Part shown: positions 1-7,508 of the stretch, piece by piece
Layout of the letters: every line of letters starts with the position of its first letter
Numbering within the stretch: the stretch's first letter is position 1
From: Flavobacterium sp. LHD-85
GTDB lineage: Bacteria; Bacteroidota; Bacteroidia; Flavobacteriales; Flavobacteriaceae
DNA length: 64,000 nucleotides
Direction: 5' to 3'
Assembly (NCBI RefSeq): GCF_030929595.1
Contig: NZ_JAVFVR010000007.1
Location: 1-64,000, forward strand
The notes under the pieces: generated by a model
Told to the model about the DNA's origin: nothing
What the model saw: only the letters and a program-made list of their open reading frames with translations
The model's database searches: none
Translations under genes and position numbers: made by a program

Positions 1-32
1 ATTGAAAATCAGAAGAAGTAAATTATCACAAG
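1..32 (+). repeat. Left terminal inverted repeat of RIT element
   Basis: This 32-bp sequence pairs as an inverted repeat with 3486-3517, matching at 30 of 32 positions. It touches the first base of the window, so it may extend further left. Read on the + strand, positions 1-21 encode IENQKK followed by TAA, the same residues that end the Hc1-like protein on the other side. The two mismatches fall on third-codon or stop positions (AAG/AAA and TAA/TAG). A homologous gene ending at position 21 probably lies just outside the window. Confidence 0.8.
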
Positions 33-90
33 CTGTTTTTTAGAATCTTTGATAATCAATTAATTACAGAGATACTCTAAAAAACAGCTT
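30..90. repeat. 15-bp perfect hairpin inside the left RIT end
   Basis: Positions 30-44 are perfectly complementary to 76-90, with a 31-base loop. The hairpin sits between the left terminal repeat and the stop of the last recombinase gene. It could be a transcription stop for the recombinase operon or a recombinase-binding structure. No clear T-tract follows it on the minus strand, so it is not a classical intrinsic terminator. Confidence 0.6.
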
Positions 91-104
91 TTCATAATAA
101 TATA

Positions 105-1133
105 CTAAGCTAGTCCCTTTAAGAACGATTTCAGTTCTTTGTCATCATTCCAGGAAGCTTCTTTTATATCCATATTAAAAAAGTTTTCCGAAGCTTTTTC
201 TAAAGCCTCCCTTTTAAATCTTGAATCTGCCTTTGCATATATTTCCGTCGTTTGGATGGAAACATGTCCCAATAAATCACGGATATAGACTAAGTTCACA
301 CCCGCTTGAAGTAGATGCATGGCTCTTGAGTGTCGAAGACAGTGTGGACTAATTTTCTCATGTATCAGTTCTGGTTCTGTTGTACGCGCCATTACTACAT
401 AGGTTCTTAGTATATATGTGATACCCGATCCTGTGAGTTTATGCCCACTACTGTTGAAGAACAAGGGATGTTCTTTCTTTGAAGGAATAAGCAAGTGGTT
501 TTCTTCAATGTAAGTTCTGAGAATTTCAACCATCTGATCTCTTAGTGGTACAATTCGAGATTTGTTCCCTTTACCATGTAACCGGACTATTGCCGGTTTT
601 TCAAGTCTAATGCTGGCAGGTGTAAGATCAATTAGTTCCTGAACCCTAGCTCCTGTTTCGTAAAGTAACGTAAGGATTGTTAGATTGCGACGTCCATGTC
701 TATTCTTTAGTGAAACCTGATCCAAGATGCATCTGATTTCCTCAACGGTTAAATAATTCACTGAAGGTTTCTTTTTCTTTTTTATCCTGATGGAGCGCAT
801 TGATTGCCAGGTTGCCAATCTTGTCGGGTCTTTTCTTTCCAAGAATTGACAAAACGAACGTATTGCGGCATAGCGTTGATTTCGTGTGGCAATACTATTG
901 TTTCTTTTTTCTTCCAGCCAATTCAAAAAGGCTAATATAATGTCACGATCAAAATCCTTCATCATAAGCTTATTGACTGATATTCCTTGCACATTGTCCA
1001 TATAATCGATCAAATGGACAAAAGTATCTCTATAGGAGCGAACAGTATGTTTACTTACATTTATTTCTGCTCCCAGATATTCAATGAAGAATGCCTCCAA
1101 ATATTCAGCAAAATCAGTTGACCTCTTTTTCAT
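105..1133 (-). CDS. Tyrosine recombinase, third gene of RIT trio
   Basis: A 342-residue tyrosine recombinase. An N-terminal SAM-like core-binding domain (about residues 5-100) is followed by a catalytic domain. The catalytic signatures are visible: the first Arg in TGARVQELIDL, HCLRHSRA for the second Arg box, and LLGHVSIQTTEIYAK for the His and the nucleophilic Tyr. The start overlaps the end of the preceding recombinase by 20 bases, so translation is probably coupled. It is the last gene of three consecutive recombinases, the defining layout of recombinase-in-trio elements. The division of labour between the three proteins of such elements is not known from the sequence. Family assignment is firm; the ritC role is by position only. 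Confidence 0.9.
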   Translation of the reverse strand: MKKRSTDFAEYLEAFFIEYLGAEINVSKHTVRSYRDTFVHLIDYMDNVQGISVNKLMMKDFDRDIILAFLNWLEEKRNNSIATRNQRYAAIRSFCQFLERKDPTRLATWQSMRSIRIKKKKKPSVNYLTVEEIRCILDQVSLKNRHGRRNLTILTLLYETGARVQELIDLTPASIRLEKPAIVRLHGKGNKSRIVPLRDQMVEILRTYIEENHLLIPSKKEHPLFFNSSGHKLTGSGITYILRTYVVMARTTEPELIHEKISPHCLRHSRAMHLLQAGVNLVYIRDLLGHVSIQTTEIYAKADSRFKREALEKASENFFNMDIKEASWNDDKELKSFLKGLA

Positions 1134-2133
1134 AGTTCTTTTGAAGTTTTAAGTTAAGGTCTGCGAAAATTTGATCCGTAGTGTGCATATCCAGTTTAAG
1201 GACTTCGGGATACATTTCCTGAGTCAGTCTAACATAGGATTCTGTACCGATAACGCTCTTGTGTCCCAAAAAGACTGAAAGTAAAGGCAGGGAGCAATAT
1301 AAATCCTTTCCTGCACCAGTTAACTTAACAAGCGAATGTACCGCTGTTGTATGCCGGATCGAATGCAGTGAAGGGTTATTAGTTCCAAAACTGCCATAGA
1401 TTTCACATTTTTCAAGAATGCTGACAAAATATTTATATACAGGAATATGGCTGCAAGACTTTCCTAAGGTTGAAACAAACAGATAAGAATCAGGATGATC
1501 AATGTCACATATAGGAAGCTTATCCCTATATTCAATATATTGTTTTAGAACTTTTTCCAGAGACTCATTAATTGGTGCAATTCTGCACCTGTTGTTCTTG
1601 GTATCATTAATTACAAGAGCGTTCCGTTTAAAATCAATATCCTTATTCATTATAGCAAGGGCTTCACCTATTCTTATTCCAGTACTGTACAACGTTCTGA
1701 TTAATGCAGGTATGACAAATAGCATACTCTTTGGGCAACGGGTTTTTGTTACCATATTATCACACGCATCGAAAATATTGTGTATTTGACTGTGAGTAAA
1801 CACTGTAGTGATTGTACTTTCAAAAGATCTTCTGGGGTGAAGAGGAACATAACATTCGTGACCAAGACTACCCATATACCGACAGAAGTTCGATATGATA
1901 CAGAACCTCGCATAAAGGGTTGTCTTTTTATCATTTATACGTGTATCTGCCCATCTCTTTATATCTTCAGAATTAATTAGAAGATCATTTTTTGCAGTTT
2001 TCGACAAAAATCTATCAAAATCCAATAAGAAACTTCTGTATCTTTCTATTTTTAAATCTTGGAGTTCTTTCTCCTTAATATAACTCCTAATATAAGGAGC
2101 AAAGATGCTGCTAAATTTATCTGAACTATTCAT
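1114..2133 (-). CDS. Tyrosine recombinase, middle gene of RIT trio
   Basis: A tyrosine recombinase of 339 residues from the chosen start. Catalytic boxes are YSTGIRIGEAL (first Arg), HSIRHTTAVH (His and second Arg) and FLGHKSVIGTESYV (His and Tyr). The reading frame is open up to 2187, but I choose the ATG at 2133. A strong AAGGAGG Shine-Dalgarno sequence lies just upstream of it, and the resulting 8-base overlap (ATGAATAG) with the upstream gene suits coupled translation. A perfect Shine-Dalgarno is unusual in Bacteroidetes and may reflect a transferred element. The downstream recombinase overlaps by 20 bases. Confidence 0.9.
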   Translation of the reverse strand: MNSSDKFSSIFAPYIRSYIKEKELQDLKIERYRSFLLDFDRFLSKTAKNDLLINSEDIKRWADTRINDKKTTLYARFCIISNFCRYMGSLGHECYVPLHPRRSFESTITTVFTHSQIHNIFDACDNMVTKTRCPKSMLFVIPALIRTLYSTGIRIGEALAIMNKDIDFKRNALVINDTKNNRCRIAPINESLEKVLKQYIEYRDKLPICDIDHPDSYLFVSTLGKSCSHIPVYKYFVSILEKCEIYGSFGTNNPSLHSIRHTTAVHSLVKLTGAGKDLYCSLPLLSVFLGHKSVIGTESYVRLTQEMYPEVLKLDMHTTDQIFADLNLKLQKNYEKEVN

Positions 2134-3364
2134 AAAATCCTCCTTCTTTTTGAATATAAAATTTTTCCTGAACCAAGGGAACCTCAAGTGAACAAGCCAA
2201 TAATCCTTTAACGTCTATGCCCAGATAGAACATGGTTGATTCACTACTACTATGTCCGAGAGAATCTGATATTACTGCAAGTGTCGTACCTTGTTCCAAT
2301 AACTGAGAGGCTAAACTATGCCGTAAACTATGCGATCCGTGATGCCTGCTGTTTGTTTCCACTTTGGACTTGCTTATTATTTCATTGATTATGGCAAATA
2401 TATTGGCAGCCGATACTGGGCCGAAAGGAGCAATGCCACTGAGAAAAATAGTTTTGATTTGTGATTTTGGACGGCCATAACATATGTAATCAATAATCGC
2501 CTCGCCAACCACGGGAAGTAATGGCAACTCAATATCTTGCCCTGTTTTGTACTGTTCAAAACGAATGGTGTTGCGATTCCAATCTAAATTGCCAAATTGT
2601 AAGGAACAGATATCACTTGCCCGTAATCCTAGACGCGAAGCAAGAAGAAATATTGCATAATTTCTTTTGCCAATGGTCTTTGATCTATTGATAGCATTAT
2701 CCATTTGACGAATTTCTTCCAAACTATATACTGAAGGGAGTTTTTCTACTGATGATTTCCGTTTTATTTGATTAAGTGGAATGCGCAGATCTATATCTGT
2801 TAGTTTTCTTTCATACAGATAATTAAGAAAATGTCGCAAAGAAACACACACATAAAGTTTAGAGTTTTTTAGGGACGAAGTAAATTCTTTAATCGCGATA
2901 CCATTCAAATTATGCAGATCGATCTGATCGTGGTACATTCTAACAGCAAAATAGCTTAGATTCCGGCTGTGTTTGAAGAAGGTCTTATCTGCAATACGTT
3001 CCTTTTCCTTAAATACTTTTAAGAATGAAAGGATTTGTTCTCCTATTTCACCTGGGAATTGATATACTTTCCGATTAATACGCTTCCTTCTCATTGGAAT
3101 ATTATTGAGAACATCGTTTAATAAGTTTACAGAAGATTTAATACTCTTAAACTTATAACCGGATAAAGAATTTGTTTCAAGAAAGGACAACTTGAAACTT
3201 TCTCCAATGACCTCTGAATAAAGGTCTTTTGAGTGTATAACCATGAAGCTTTTAAGCAAGGTAAAACGCCTTTTATGCGCCATGGTAACTTCTCTGTTGT
3301 AACTAGTCTCATTTAAAGACTGCAAGCATGATTGGATCAGCTCATCGATTGGTTTTGAATTCAT
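2126..3364 (-). CDS. Tyrosine recombinase, first gene of RIT trio
   Basis: A 412-residue tyrosine recombinase, the promoter-proximal and largest member of the trio. The long N-terminal half (about 1-220) contains the core-binding region. The catalytic domain shows ASRLGLRASDICSLQ (first Arg), HSLRHSLASQLL (His/Arg box) and SLGHSSSESTMFYLG (His and Tyr). Its start lies just downstream (on the minus strand) of a palindrome at 3370-3408, a plausible operator or promoter site. It is co-directional and overlapping with two further recombinases, so the three are almost certainly one operon carried by one mobile element. Confidence 0.9.
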   Translation of the reverse strand: MNSKPIDELIQSCLQSLNETSYNREVTMAHKRRFTLLKSFMVIHSKDLYSEVIGESFKLSFLETNSLSGYKFKSIKSSVNLLNDVLNNIPMRRKRINRKVYQFPGEIGEQILSFLKVFKEKERIADKTFFKHSRNLSYFAVRMYHDQIDLHNLNGIAIKEFTSSLKNSKLYVCVSLRHFLNYLYERKLTDIDLRIPLNQIKRKSSVEKLPSVYSLEEIRQMDNAINRSKTIGKRNYAIFLLASRLGLRASDICSLQFGNLDWNRNTIRFEQYKTGQDIELPLLPVVGEAIIDYICYGRPKSQIKTIFLSGIAPFGPVSAANIFAIINEIISKSKVETNSRHHGSHSLRHSLASQLLEQGTTLAVISDSLGHSSSESTMFYLGIDVKGLLACSLEVPLVQEKFYIQKEGGFYE

Positions 3365-3369
3365 ATCTA

Positions 3370-3408
3370 ATTGATTTAGTGGCTACAACATTGTAACCAC
3401 TAATCAAT
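3370..3408. promoter_or_regulatory. Palindrome upstream of the recombinase operon
   Basis: An imperfect palindrome centred near 3390. Its arms TAGTGGCTACAA and TTGTAACCACTA differ by one base, and the match continues outward as ATTGATT/AATCAAT with one extra T. It starts six bases ahead of the first recombinase start codon. Position and symmetry suggest an operator for autoregulation, or a recombinase-binding site. Confidence 0.5.
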
Positions 3409-3414
3409 ATATGA

Positions 3415-3438
3415 AGATTATCAAAACAAGATTATCAA
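3415..3438. repeat. Subterminal AGATTATCAA direct repeats
   Basis: AGATTATCAA occurs at 3415-3424 and again at 3429-3438. The core GATTATCA also appears in the right terminal repeat, and inverted at 49-57 near the left end. Repeated short motifs just inside both termini are typical of recombinase arm-binding sites; that role is inferred. Confidence 0.5.
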
Positions 3439-3485
3439 CAGTTATCCTGTATAGTCAGGATGTTTTGAAATAAAATGTTTATCTA

Positions 3486-3517
3486 CTTGTGATAATCTAT
3501 TTCTTCTGATTTTCAAT
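3486..3517 (-). repeat. Right terminal inverted repeat of RIT element
   Basis: The reverse complement matches positions 1-32 at 30 of 32 bases. It contains the last seven codons, including the TAG stop, of the Hc1-like gene and 11 bases beyond the stop. The element therefore ends inside the coding 3' end of that gene without disrupting its reading frame. Confidence 0.8.
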
Positions 3518-3673
3518 AGAAACTTTTCTAAACTCTTTTAAAAGTTTTTCAATTTCTAATGTAGATTTACGAGCTCTGGCTCCGGCTGCTTTAACACCTT
3601 TTTCAATAAGAGAATCTGATTCTGTTTTAAAAGTTTCGATTTCTGCATTAATTTTTGCTACTAAATCTTTCAT
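3497..3673 (-). CDS. Histone H1-like protein (Hc1 family)
   Basis: A 58-residue basic, helical protein: MKDLVAKINAEIETF at the start, KAAGARARKSTLEIEKLLKE in the middle and a lysine-rich end. This pattern matches the short Bacteroidetes histone H1-like Hc1 family (Pfam Hc1), thought to be DNA-associated. The frame is open to 3730, but the ATG at 3673 is preferred. A good promoter (-33 TTG at 3728-3730, -7 box at 3701-3708) would begin transcription at about 3695, downstream of the longer start. Its last seven codons are also the right terminal repeat of the RIT element. No partner genes are adjacent. Confidence 0.8.
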   Translation of the reverse strand: MKDLVAKINAEIETFKTESDSLIEKGVKAAGARARKSTLEIEKLLKEFRKVSIENQKK

Positions 3674-3700
3674 GTTTAAATGTTTGTTAAATTTAGCAAG

Positions 3701-3730
3701 CAAAAATAAAAGTTTAGTTTTATAATGCAA
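3701..3730 (-). promoter_or_regulatory. Bacteroidetes-type promoter of the Hc1-like gene
   Basis: On the minus strand, TTG (3730-3728) is followed after exactly 19 bases by TATTTTTG (3708-3701). This matches the Bacteroidetes consensus TTTG-N19-TAnnTTTG. Predicted transcription starts near 3695, about 20 bases before the chosen ATG. Confidence 0.65.
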
Positions 3731-3899
3731 GTAATTCTAAATATGTTTTATTGCTTAATTTAAAATTCTAAATTTGGATGAAGCAGTTTTTATTGTTTGC
3801 AATGTATATCGTAAATAAGTAGGAATTGATTAACTTTGCCTCAGATTATAATATTGTCTAAAATCAATAGAATAAGTTGCTTTAAAAAGGTAATAAAAT

Positions 3900-4030
3900 T
3901 GTGGCGGAATCGTGGCAAACGGTTTTTGAAATCATTGAAAATATAGAGTTGGTGCGGGTTTAAACTATAAAGTTCGAATCCTTCTGCGTTCACAGAAGAC
4001 CCACTCATACCGAGTGGGTCTTTTTGTTTT
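3900..4030 (+). repeat. Terminator-ended repeat unit, copy 1
   Basis: First of two diverged copies of a roughly 115-base unit. A 25-base segment at 3911-3935 is identical to 4078-4102, followed by a shared TGCGGGTTT, a shared AATCCTTCTG, TCACA and an intrinsic terminator. The copy contains GTTCGAATCC, which looks like the T-arm of a tRNA. The T-stem pairs poorly and no full cloverleaf can be drawn. It could be an old attachment site or a small transcript; neither is proven. Confidence 0.55.
3997..4026 (+). terminator. Intrinsic terminator in repeat copy 1
   Basis: A 10-bp stem AGACCCACTC/GAGTGGGTCT with a five-base loop (4007-4011), followed directly by a T-run. No gene ends just upstream, so the transcript it stops is unexplained. 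Confidence 0.75.
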
Positions 4031-4065
4031 CTACAATTTTGCAGTTTTTAAAATCGATGAAAAAA

Positions 4066-4194
4066 GCGTGGCAAAACCGTGGCAAACGGTTTTTGAAATC
4101 ATGAAAACATAGAATTGATGCGGGTTTGCAGTCTATAGTTGCAATCCTTCTGGGATCACAACTAGCCACTCAATTTGAGTGGCTTTTTTGTTTT
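4066..4194 (+). repeat. Terminator-ended repeat unit, copy 2
   Basis: Second copy of the unit seen at 3900-4030, 167 bases downstream. The core at 4078-4102 is identical over 25 bases; the rest has diverged, but order and terminator are kept. It lies directly upstream of the defence operon. Direct repeats beside a recombinase element suggest remnants of site-specific integration. Confidence 0.55.
4164..4190 (+). terminator. Intrinsic terminator in repeat copy 2
   Basis: AGCCACTC/GAGTGGCT stem of 8 bp with a five-base loop, followed by a T-run. The stem sequence differs from copy 1 by compensating changes, so the hairpin itself has been conserved. Confidence 0.75.
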
Positions 4195-4328
4195 GTGTCA
4201 TTTCCTGGATATAAAATTCTTCCCGTTATCTTTTATAATTCATCTAAATTGAGAGTTACTAAGTTTTGATTTTTTAACAAAGTAACAAAACAGGTATATA
4301 TACTTAATCATTTTTAAGTTGTGAATGA

Positions 4329-4336
4329 TATTTTTG
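4329..4336 (+). promoter_or_regulatory. Candidate -7 box upstream of sngA
   Basis: TATTTTTG matches TAnnTTTG about 110 bases before the sngA start. No TTG lies at the expected -33 spacing, so this is only a weak promoter candidate. Confidence 0.3.
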
Positions 4337-4446
4337 ATATAATTTTTGTGATTATGGTTTTCCGTAATGATTATAAAATCTAAAGCTACATATTTACATT
4401 TTACAAAAAAAGGTTCAATAGTATAATAAAATTAAATTTAGGATGT

Positions 4447-6198
4447 ATGGATAATTCTATTATAGACATTACAGGTGAATCTTACAGTCTTTCAAATATT
4501 TCAAAACCTTCAAATGTTCCTTATTGGGGACATCAATATGTATATTCGTATTCAGAAATAAATTCGGCGACAAACCAGCAGCGTGTTTTTTATAAAACTT
4601 TCAAGTTTAACTTTTTAAACGGTATTTATACAGATCTTGATGGCAATAATAATTATGCATTTGTTTTGCTTTTCGATCTTTTAAAAGAATTTGATACTCA
4701 TAAAAATATTGCTCTTTTAGAGAAAGAATTAAATGAATTAAAAAGAAACTATCCTAAAACAAAAACGTATAGTGTTTCTCATTTTATTAAAAAATTAGAA
4801 CAACATGATTTAAAGAAAGATTCAGAGAGAATTCGCCGACAGGAAAATTATTATGATGATTATTCGGGATATGATCAGTTAAAATTGGGATTTCAGTTTA
4901 GAGTCAAATTAAATCTAACAGATGAAGATGCTGCGCTTTTAAACAACATTTGGAATCCGGCAAATAATTTCTTTAATATTGAGTTTTGCGCTATCGAAAT
5001 CATGAAGTTTTATTTGTCTGTCATTAAAAGATTAGATGAAAGATGTGTAAAAGATTCCTCTTCATTACATAAAGAACTTACTGCAGTAGCTGATATTATT
5101 GCACAAAAACATTATAACTATAAACCAGAAAGTAATAATTATAAATACTCTATAGAAACTGTTATAAATGAACTTCATTCTAATATTTTCAAATACTGTG
5201 AAAATACTGTTCGCGAAATTTTTGGACACAAAAGAAAACTGAATGTAGATCTAACCTATATATCGAATGCTGTAAAAGAAGAATACAACGATCGAATACT
5301 AATACGATTAAATAAAATATTACAGATTTATGCGCCAACAATTAATGAGCCAGATGAAAAAACGGATTATGAATTAAATATTCAAAATTCAACTCGTTGG
5401 AAAATTAAATTTGATGAATTGACTAGTAATTTTAATAAAGATTCAGACACATTCATAAATCAGATTATCAATCTTGGAAATTTAAATAGAGATAATCCAT
5501 CGGTTGAAAATATTTTTTATGATGCATCAAAGTTTATCGCAGTTCATAGTAAAGAAGCAGCACTTGCATTGTATGTTTATTATATTCACTATGATTTAAA
5601 ATCGGTAAAATTTGATCATAAACCGCTAGGTGTAACAGTGCAAAAAACTTTGTTTAAAAGTGGAGATCAATTTGATGATTTTCAAGCTATAATCAATGAG
5701 TTTATTCAGGATAAAGATTTAGAAAAGGCACTAAAAGCTGTAAAAAATGTTTACACAGCTAAACGAAAAAAAATTCAATTGGATAGAAATGCCATTCAGC
5801 AGGTTCATGAAAAACATTCGGGAACGGTTGAGCTGCTTAATGAATATCTTAGAGATGAAGAGGAACAGGAAGATTTAAAAACAGTGTTGGTAATTAATTC
5901 AGAACCAGAGAATCAGACTGTTTCTGAATACAGCACAATAAATACATCTCTTTATGAGAGCTTACTCAATTTTACAAAAATACAGCAAGATGTTCTTGAT
6001 TCTTTTTCAAAAGCAAATTTTTCTGTTCTTCAGGCTGATTTTGAAACTTTTGCAAAATCAAAAGGAATGTTTAAAAACCAGTTGATAGAAAGTATTAATG
6101 AATTATGTTACGAGACATTAGATGATGTTTTAATTGAGGAAGAAGATGATTTTTATATTATTAACGAAAACTACTATAACCGAATTTTAGCAAAATGA
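4447..6198 (+). CDS. sngA: Shango defence protein SngA (TerB-N/TerB-C domains)
   Basis: A 583-residue cytosolic protein with no signal peptide or membrane segment. The N-terminal part (about residues 45-100, with FNFLNGIYTDLDGNNNYAFV then LLFDLLKEF) resembles the TerB-N domain. The last 100 residues (up to DDVLIEEEDDFYIINENYY) resemble the TerB-C domain of tellurite-resistance-associated proteins. It is the first gene of a tight operon with a DUF2791-type ATPase and an Lhr-like helicase. TerB protein plus ATPase plus helicase is the published composition of the Shango anti-phage system. The function of the TerB part is unknown; it may sense infection or scaffold the other two. Domain assignment is by pattern, without a profile search. 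Confidence 0.75.
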   Translation: MDNSIIDITGESYSLSNISKPSNVPYWGHQYVYSYSEINSATNQQRVFYKTFKFNFLNGIYTDLDGNNNYAFVLLFDLLKEFDTHKNIALLEKELNELKRNYPKTKTYSVSHFIKKLEQHDLKKDSERIRRQENYYDDYSGYDQLKLGFQFRVKLNLTDEDAALLNNIWNPANNFFNIEFCAIEIMKFYLSVIKRLDERCVKDSSSLHKELTAVADIIAQKHYNYKPESNNYKYSIETVINELHSNIFKYCENTVREIFGHKRKLNVDLTYISNAVKEEYNDRILIRLNKILQIYAPTINEPDEKTDYELNIQNSTRWKIKFDELTSNFNKDSDTFINQIINLGNLNRDNPSVENIFYDASKFIAVHSKEAALALYVYYIHYDLKSVKFDHKPLGVTVQKTLFKSGDQFDDFQAIINEFIQDKDLEKALKAVKNVYTAKRKKIQLDRNAIQQVHEKHSGTVELLNEYLRDEEEQEDLKTVLVINSEPENQTVSEYSTINTSLYESLLNFTKIQQDVLDSFSKANFSVLQADFETFAKSKGMFKNQLIESINELCYETLDDVLIEEEDDFYIINENYYNRILAK

Positions 6199-7508
6199 CA
6201 GAAAACATAAAACCTAAAGAAGCTACAGCAATTATTAATTCATTAATTGGAGGTGTAGTCCCTAAAATTGGTGTTCAGCATATTACGGTTGGACGGTCCG
6301 AGGAAATTGATGCAGTTGTAAGCGCATTAGAAGATGTGAAAAATGGACATAGTATGGTTAAATTTTGGATCGGAGATTTCGGTTCTGGAAAATCATTCAT
6401 GTTACACTTACTAAATACTGTAGCATTAAAACAAAAGTTTGTGGTAGCAAATGCAGATTTTACGCCAGATAACAGACTTTACTCAAATGATGGAAAAGGC
6501 GTAGCGTTATATGCCGCTATTATGGATAATGTCGCAATTCAGACTAAACCAGAAGGCGGAGCATTGCCAACTTTAATGGAAAAATGGATAGAGCAGGTGG
6601 TTATGAAAACGGCAGAATCGAATAATATTCCATTAGAAAATATTAGAGAAGAACAATATTTGAGTCTTATTCAGAATAACATAATGAAAACCATCAACGA
6701 AATTACCGAAGTTGGAGGTTTTGATTTTGGAACAGTTGTGATGAAATATTACGAAGGTTATATCAAAGATGATGAGCAATTAAGGAGAAATGCCTTAAAG
6801 TGGTTAAAAGGAGAATATAATACCAAAACAGAAGCCAAACAAGATTTAGGAGTTAGAGAAATCATCAACGACTTAAATTATTATGATATGCTTAAAAACT
6901 TTACCAAATTGTTTGTTAGCATGGGCTATAGTGGTTTTATGATCAATCTTGATGAGGCTATAAATCTTTACAAAATATCAGTTTCTGCAACCAGAGAAAA
7001 AAATTATGAAAAGATTCTGTCAATATATAATGATTGTTTTCAGGGAAAAGTAAGCAATCTTTTTTTCAATTTTGCAGGAACTAAAGAAGTGCTTGAAAAT
7101 GAAAGAAGAGGTTTGTTTAGCTATCATGCTTTAAAATCACGTTTAGAAACAAACAAGTTTGAAACTGCGGAAATTAGGGATTTTGCCCAGCCTGTAATTA
7201 AATTATTACCACTCGATCATAACGAAATTTTTGTGCTTTTAATAAAGCTTAAAGCAATCTTTGATTATAATTATAAAATAGCAACAAATGTTTCTGATGA
7301 AGATATACAAAACTTCATGGAGGAAATGTTTAATAAACCAGGAGCTTCAGAGTTTTTAACGCCAAGAGAAGTTATTAGGGATTTTTTAAATATTTTAAAC
7401 ATACTAAGGCAAAATCCTGATTTGGATAAAACGAAACTATTTGGAGAGATTGAAATTTCTGACGAAAGACCAGATGCTGTTTTAATGGATAGTATAGAAG
7501 AATTGTAA
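6195..7508 (+). CDS. sngB: Shango ATPase SngB (DUF2791/BrxD-like P-loop)
   Basis: A 437-residue P-loop ATPase. Walker A is GDFGSGKS at about residues 60-67 and Walker B is INLDEA at about 250-255. The N-terminal KPKEATAIINSL and the HITVGRSEEID segment are typical of the DUF2791 (BrxC/BrxD) family. BrxD-like ATPases are found in BREX type 2 and in Shango. The absence of pglX, pglZ and brxC, and the TerB-domain partner upstream, favour Shango. The start overlaps the sngA stop in an ATGA arrangement, and the stop shares one base with the helicase start. It presumably powers or loads the helicase; this is inferred from the pairing. Confidence 0.8.
   Translation: MTENIKPKEATAIINSLIGGVVPKIGVQHITVGRSEEIDAVVSALEDVKNGHSMVKFWIGDFGSGKSFMLHLLNTVALKQKFVVANADFTPDNRLYSNDGKGVALYAAIMDNVAIQTKPEGGALPTLMEKWIEQVVMKTAESNNIPLENIREEQYLSLIQNNIMKTINEITEVGGFDFGTVVMKYYEGYIKDDEQLRRNALKWLKGEYNTKTEAKQDLGVREIINDLNYYDMLKNFTKLFVSMGYSGFMINLDEAINLYKISVSATREKNYEKILSIYNDCFQGKVSNLFFNFAGTKEVLENERRGLFSYHALKSRLETNKFETAEIRDFAQPVIKLLPLDHNEIFVLLIKLKAIFDYNYKIATNVSDEDIQNFMEEMFNKPGASEFLTPREVIRDFLNILNILRQNPDLDKTKLFGEIEISDERPDAVLMDSIEEL

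Noticed and set aside
30..90. Classical intrinsic terminator for the recombinase operon
   Set aside because: The stem is strong, but the loop is 31 bases and no T-tract follows on the minus strand.
3674..3730. Longer N-terminus of the Hc1-like protein
   Set aside because: The extended start would lie upstream of the predicted transcription start and adds a hydrophobic stretch absent from the family.
3940..4000. tRNA gene
   Set aside because: GTTCGAATCC looks like a T-arm, but its stem pairs at only three of five positions and no anticodon or acceptor arms can be drawn.
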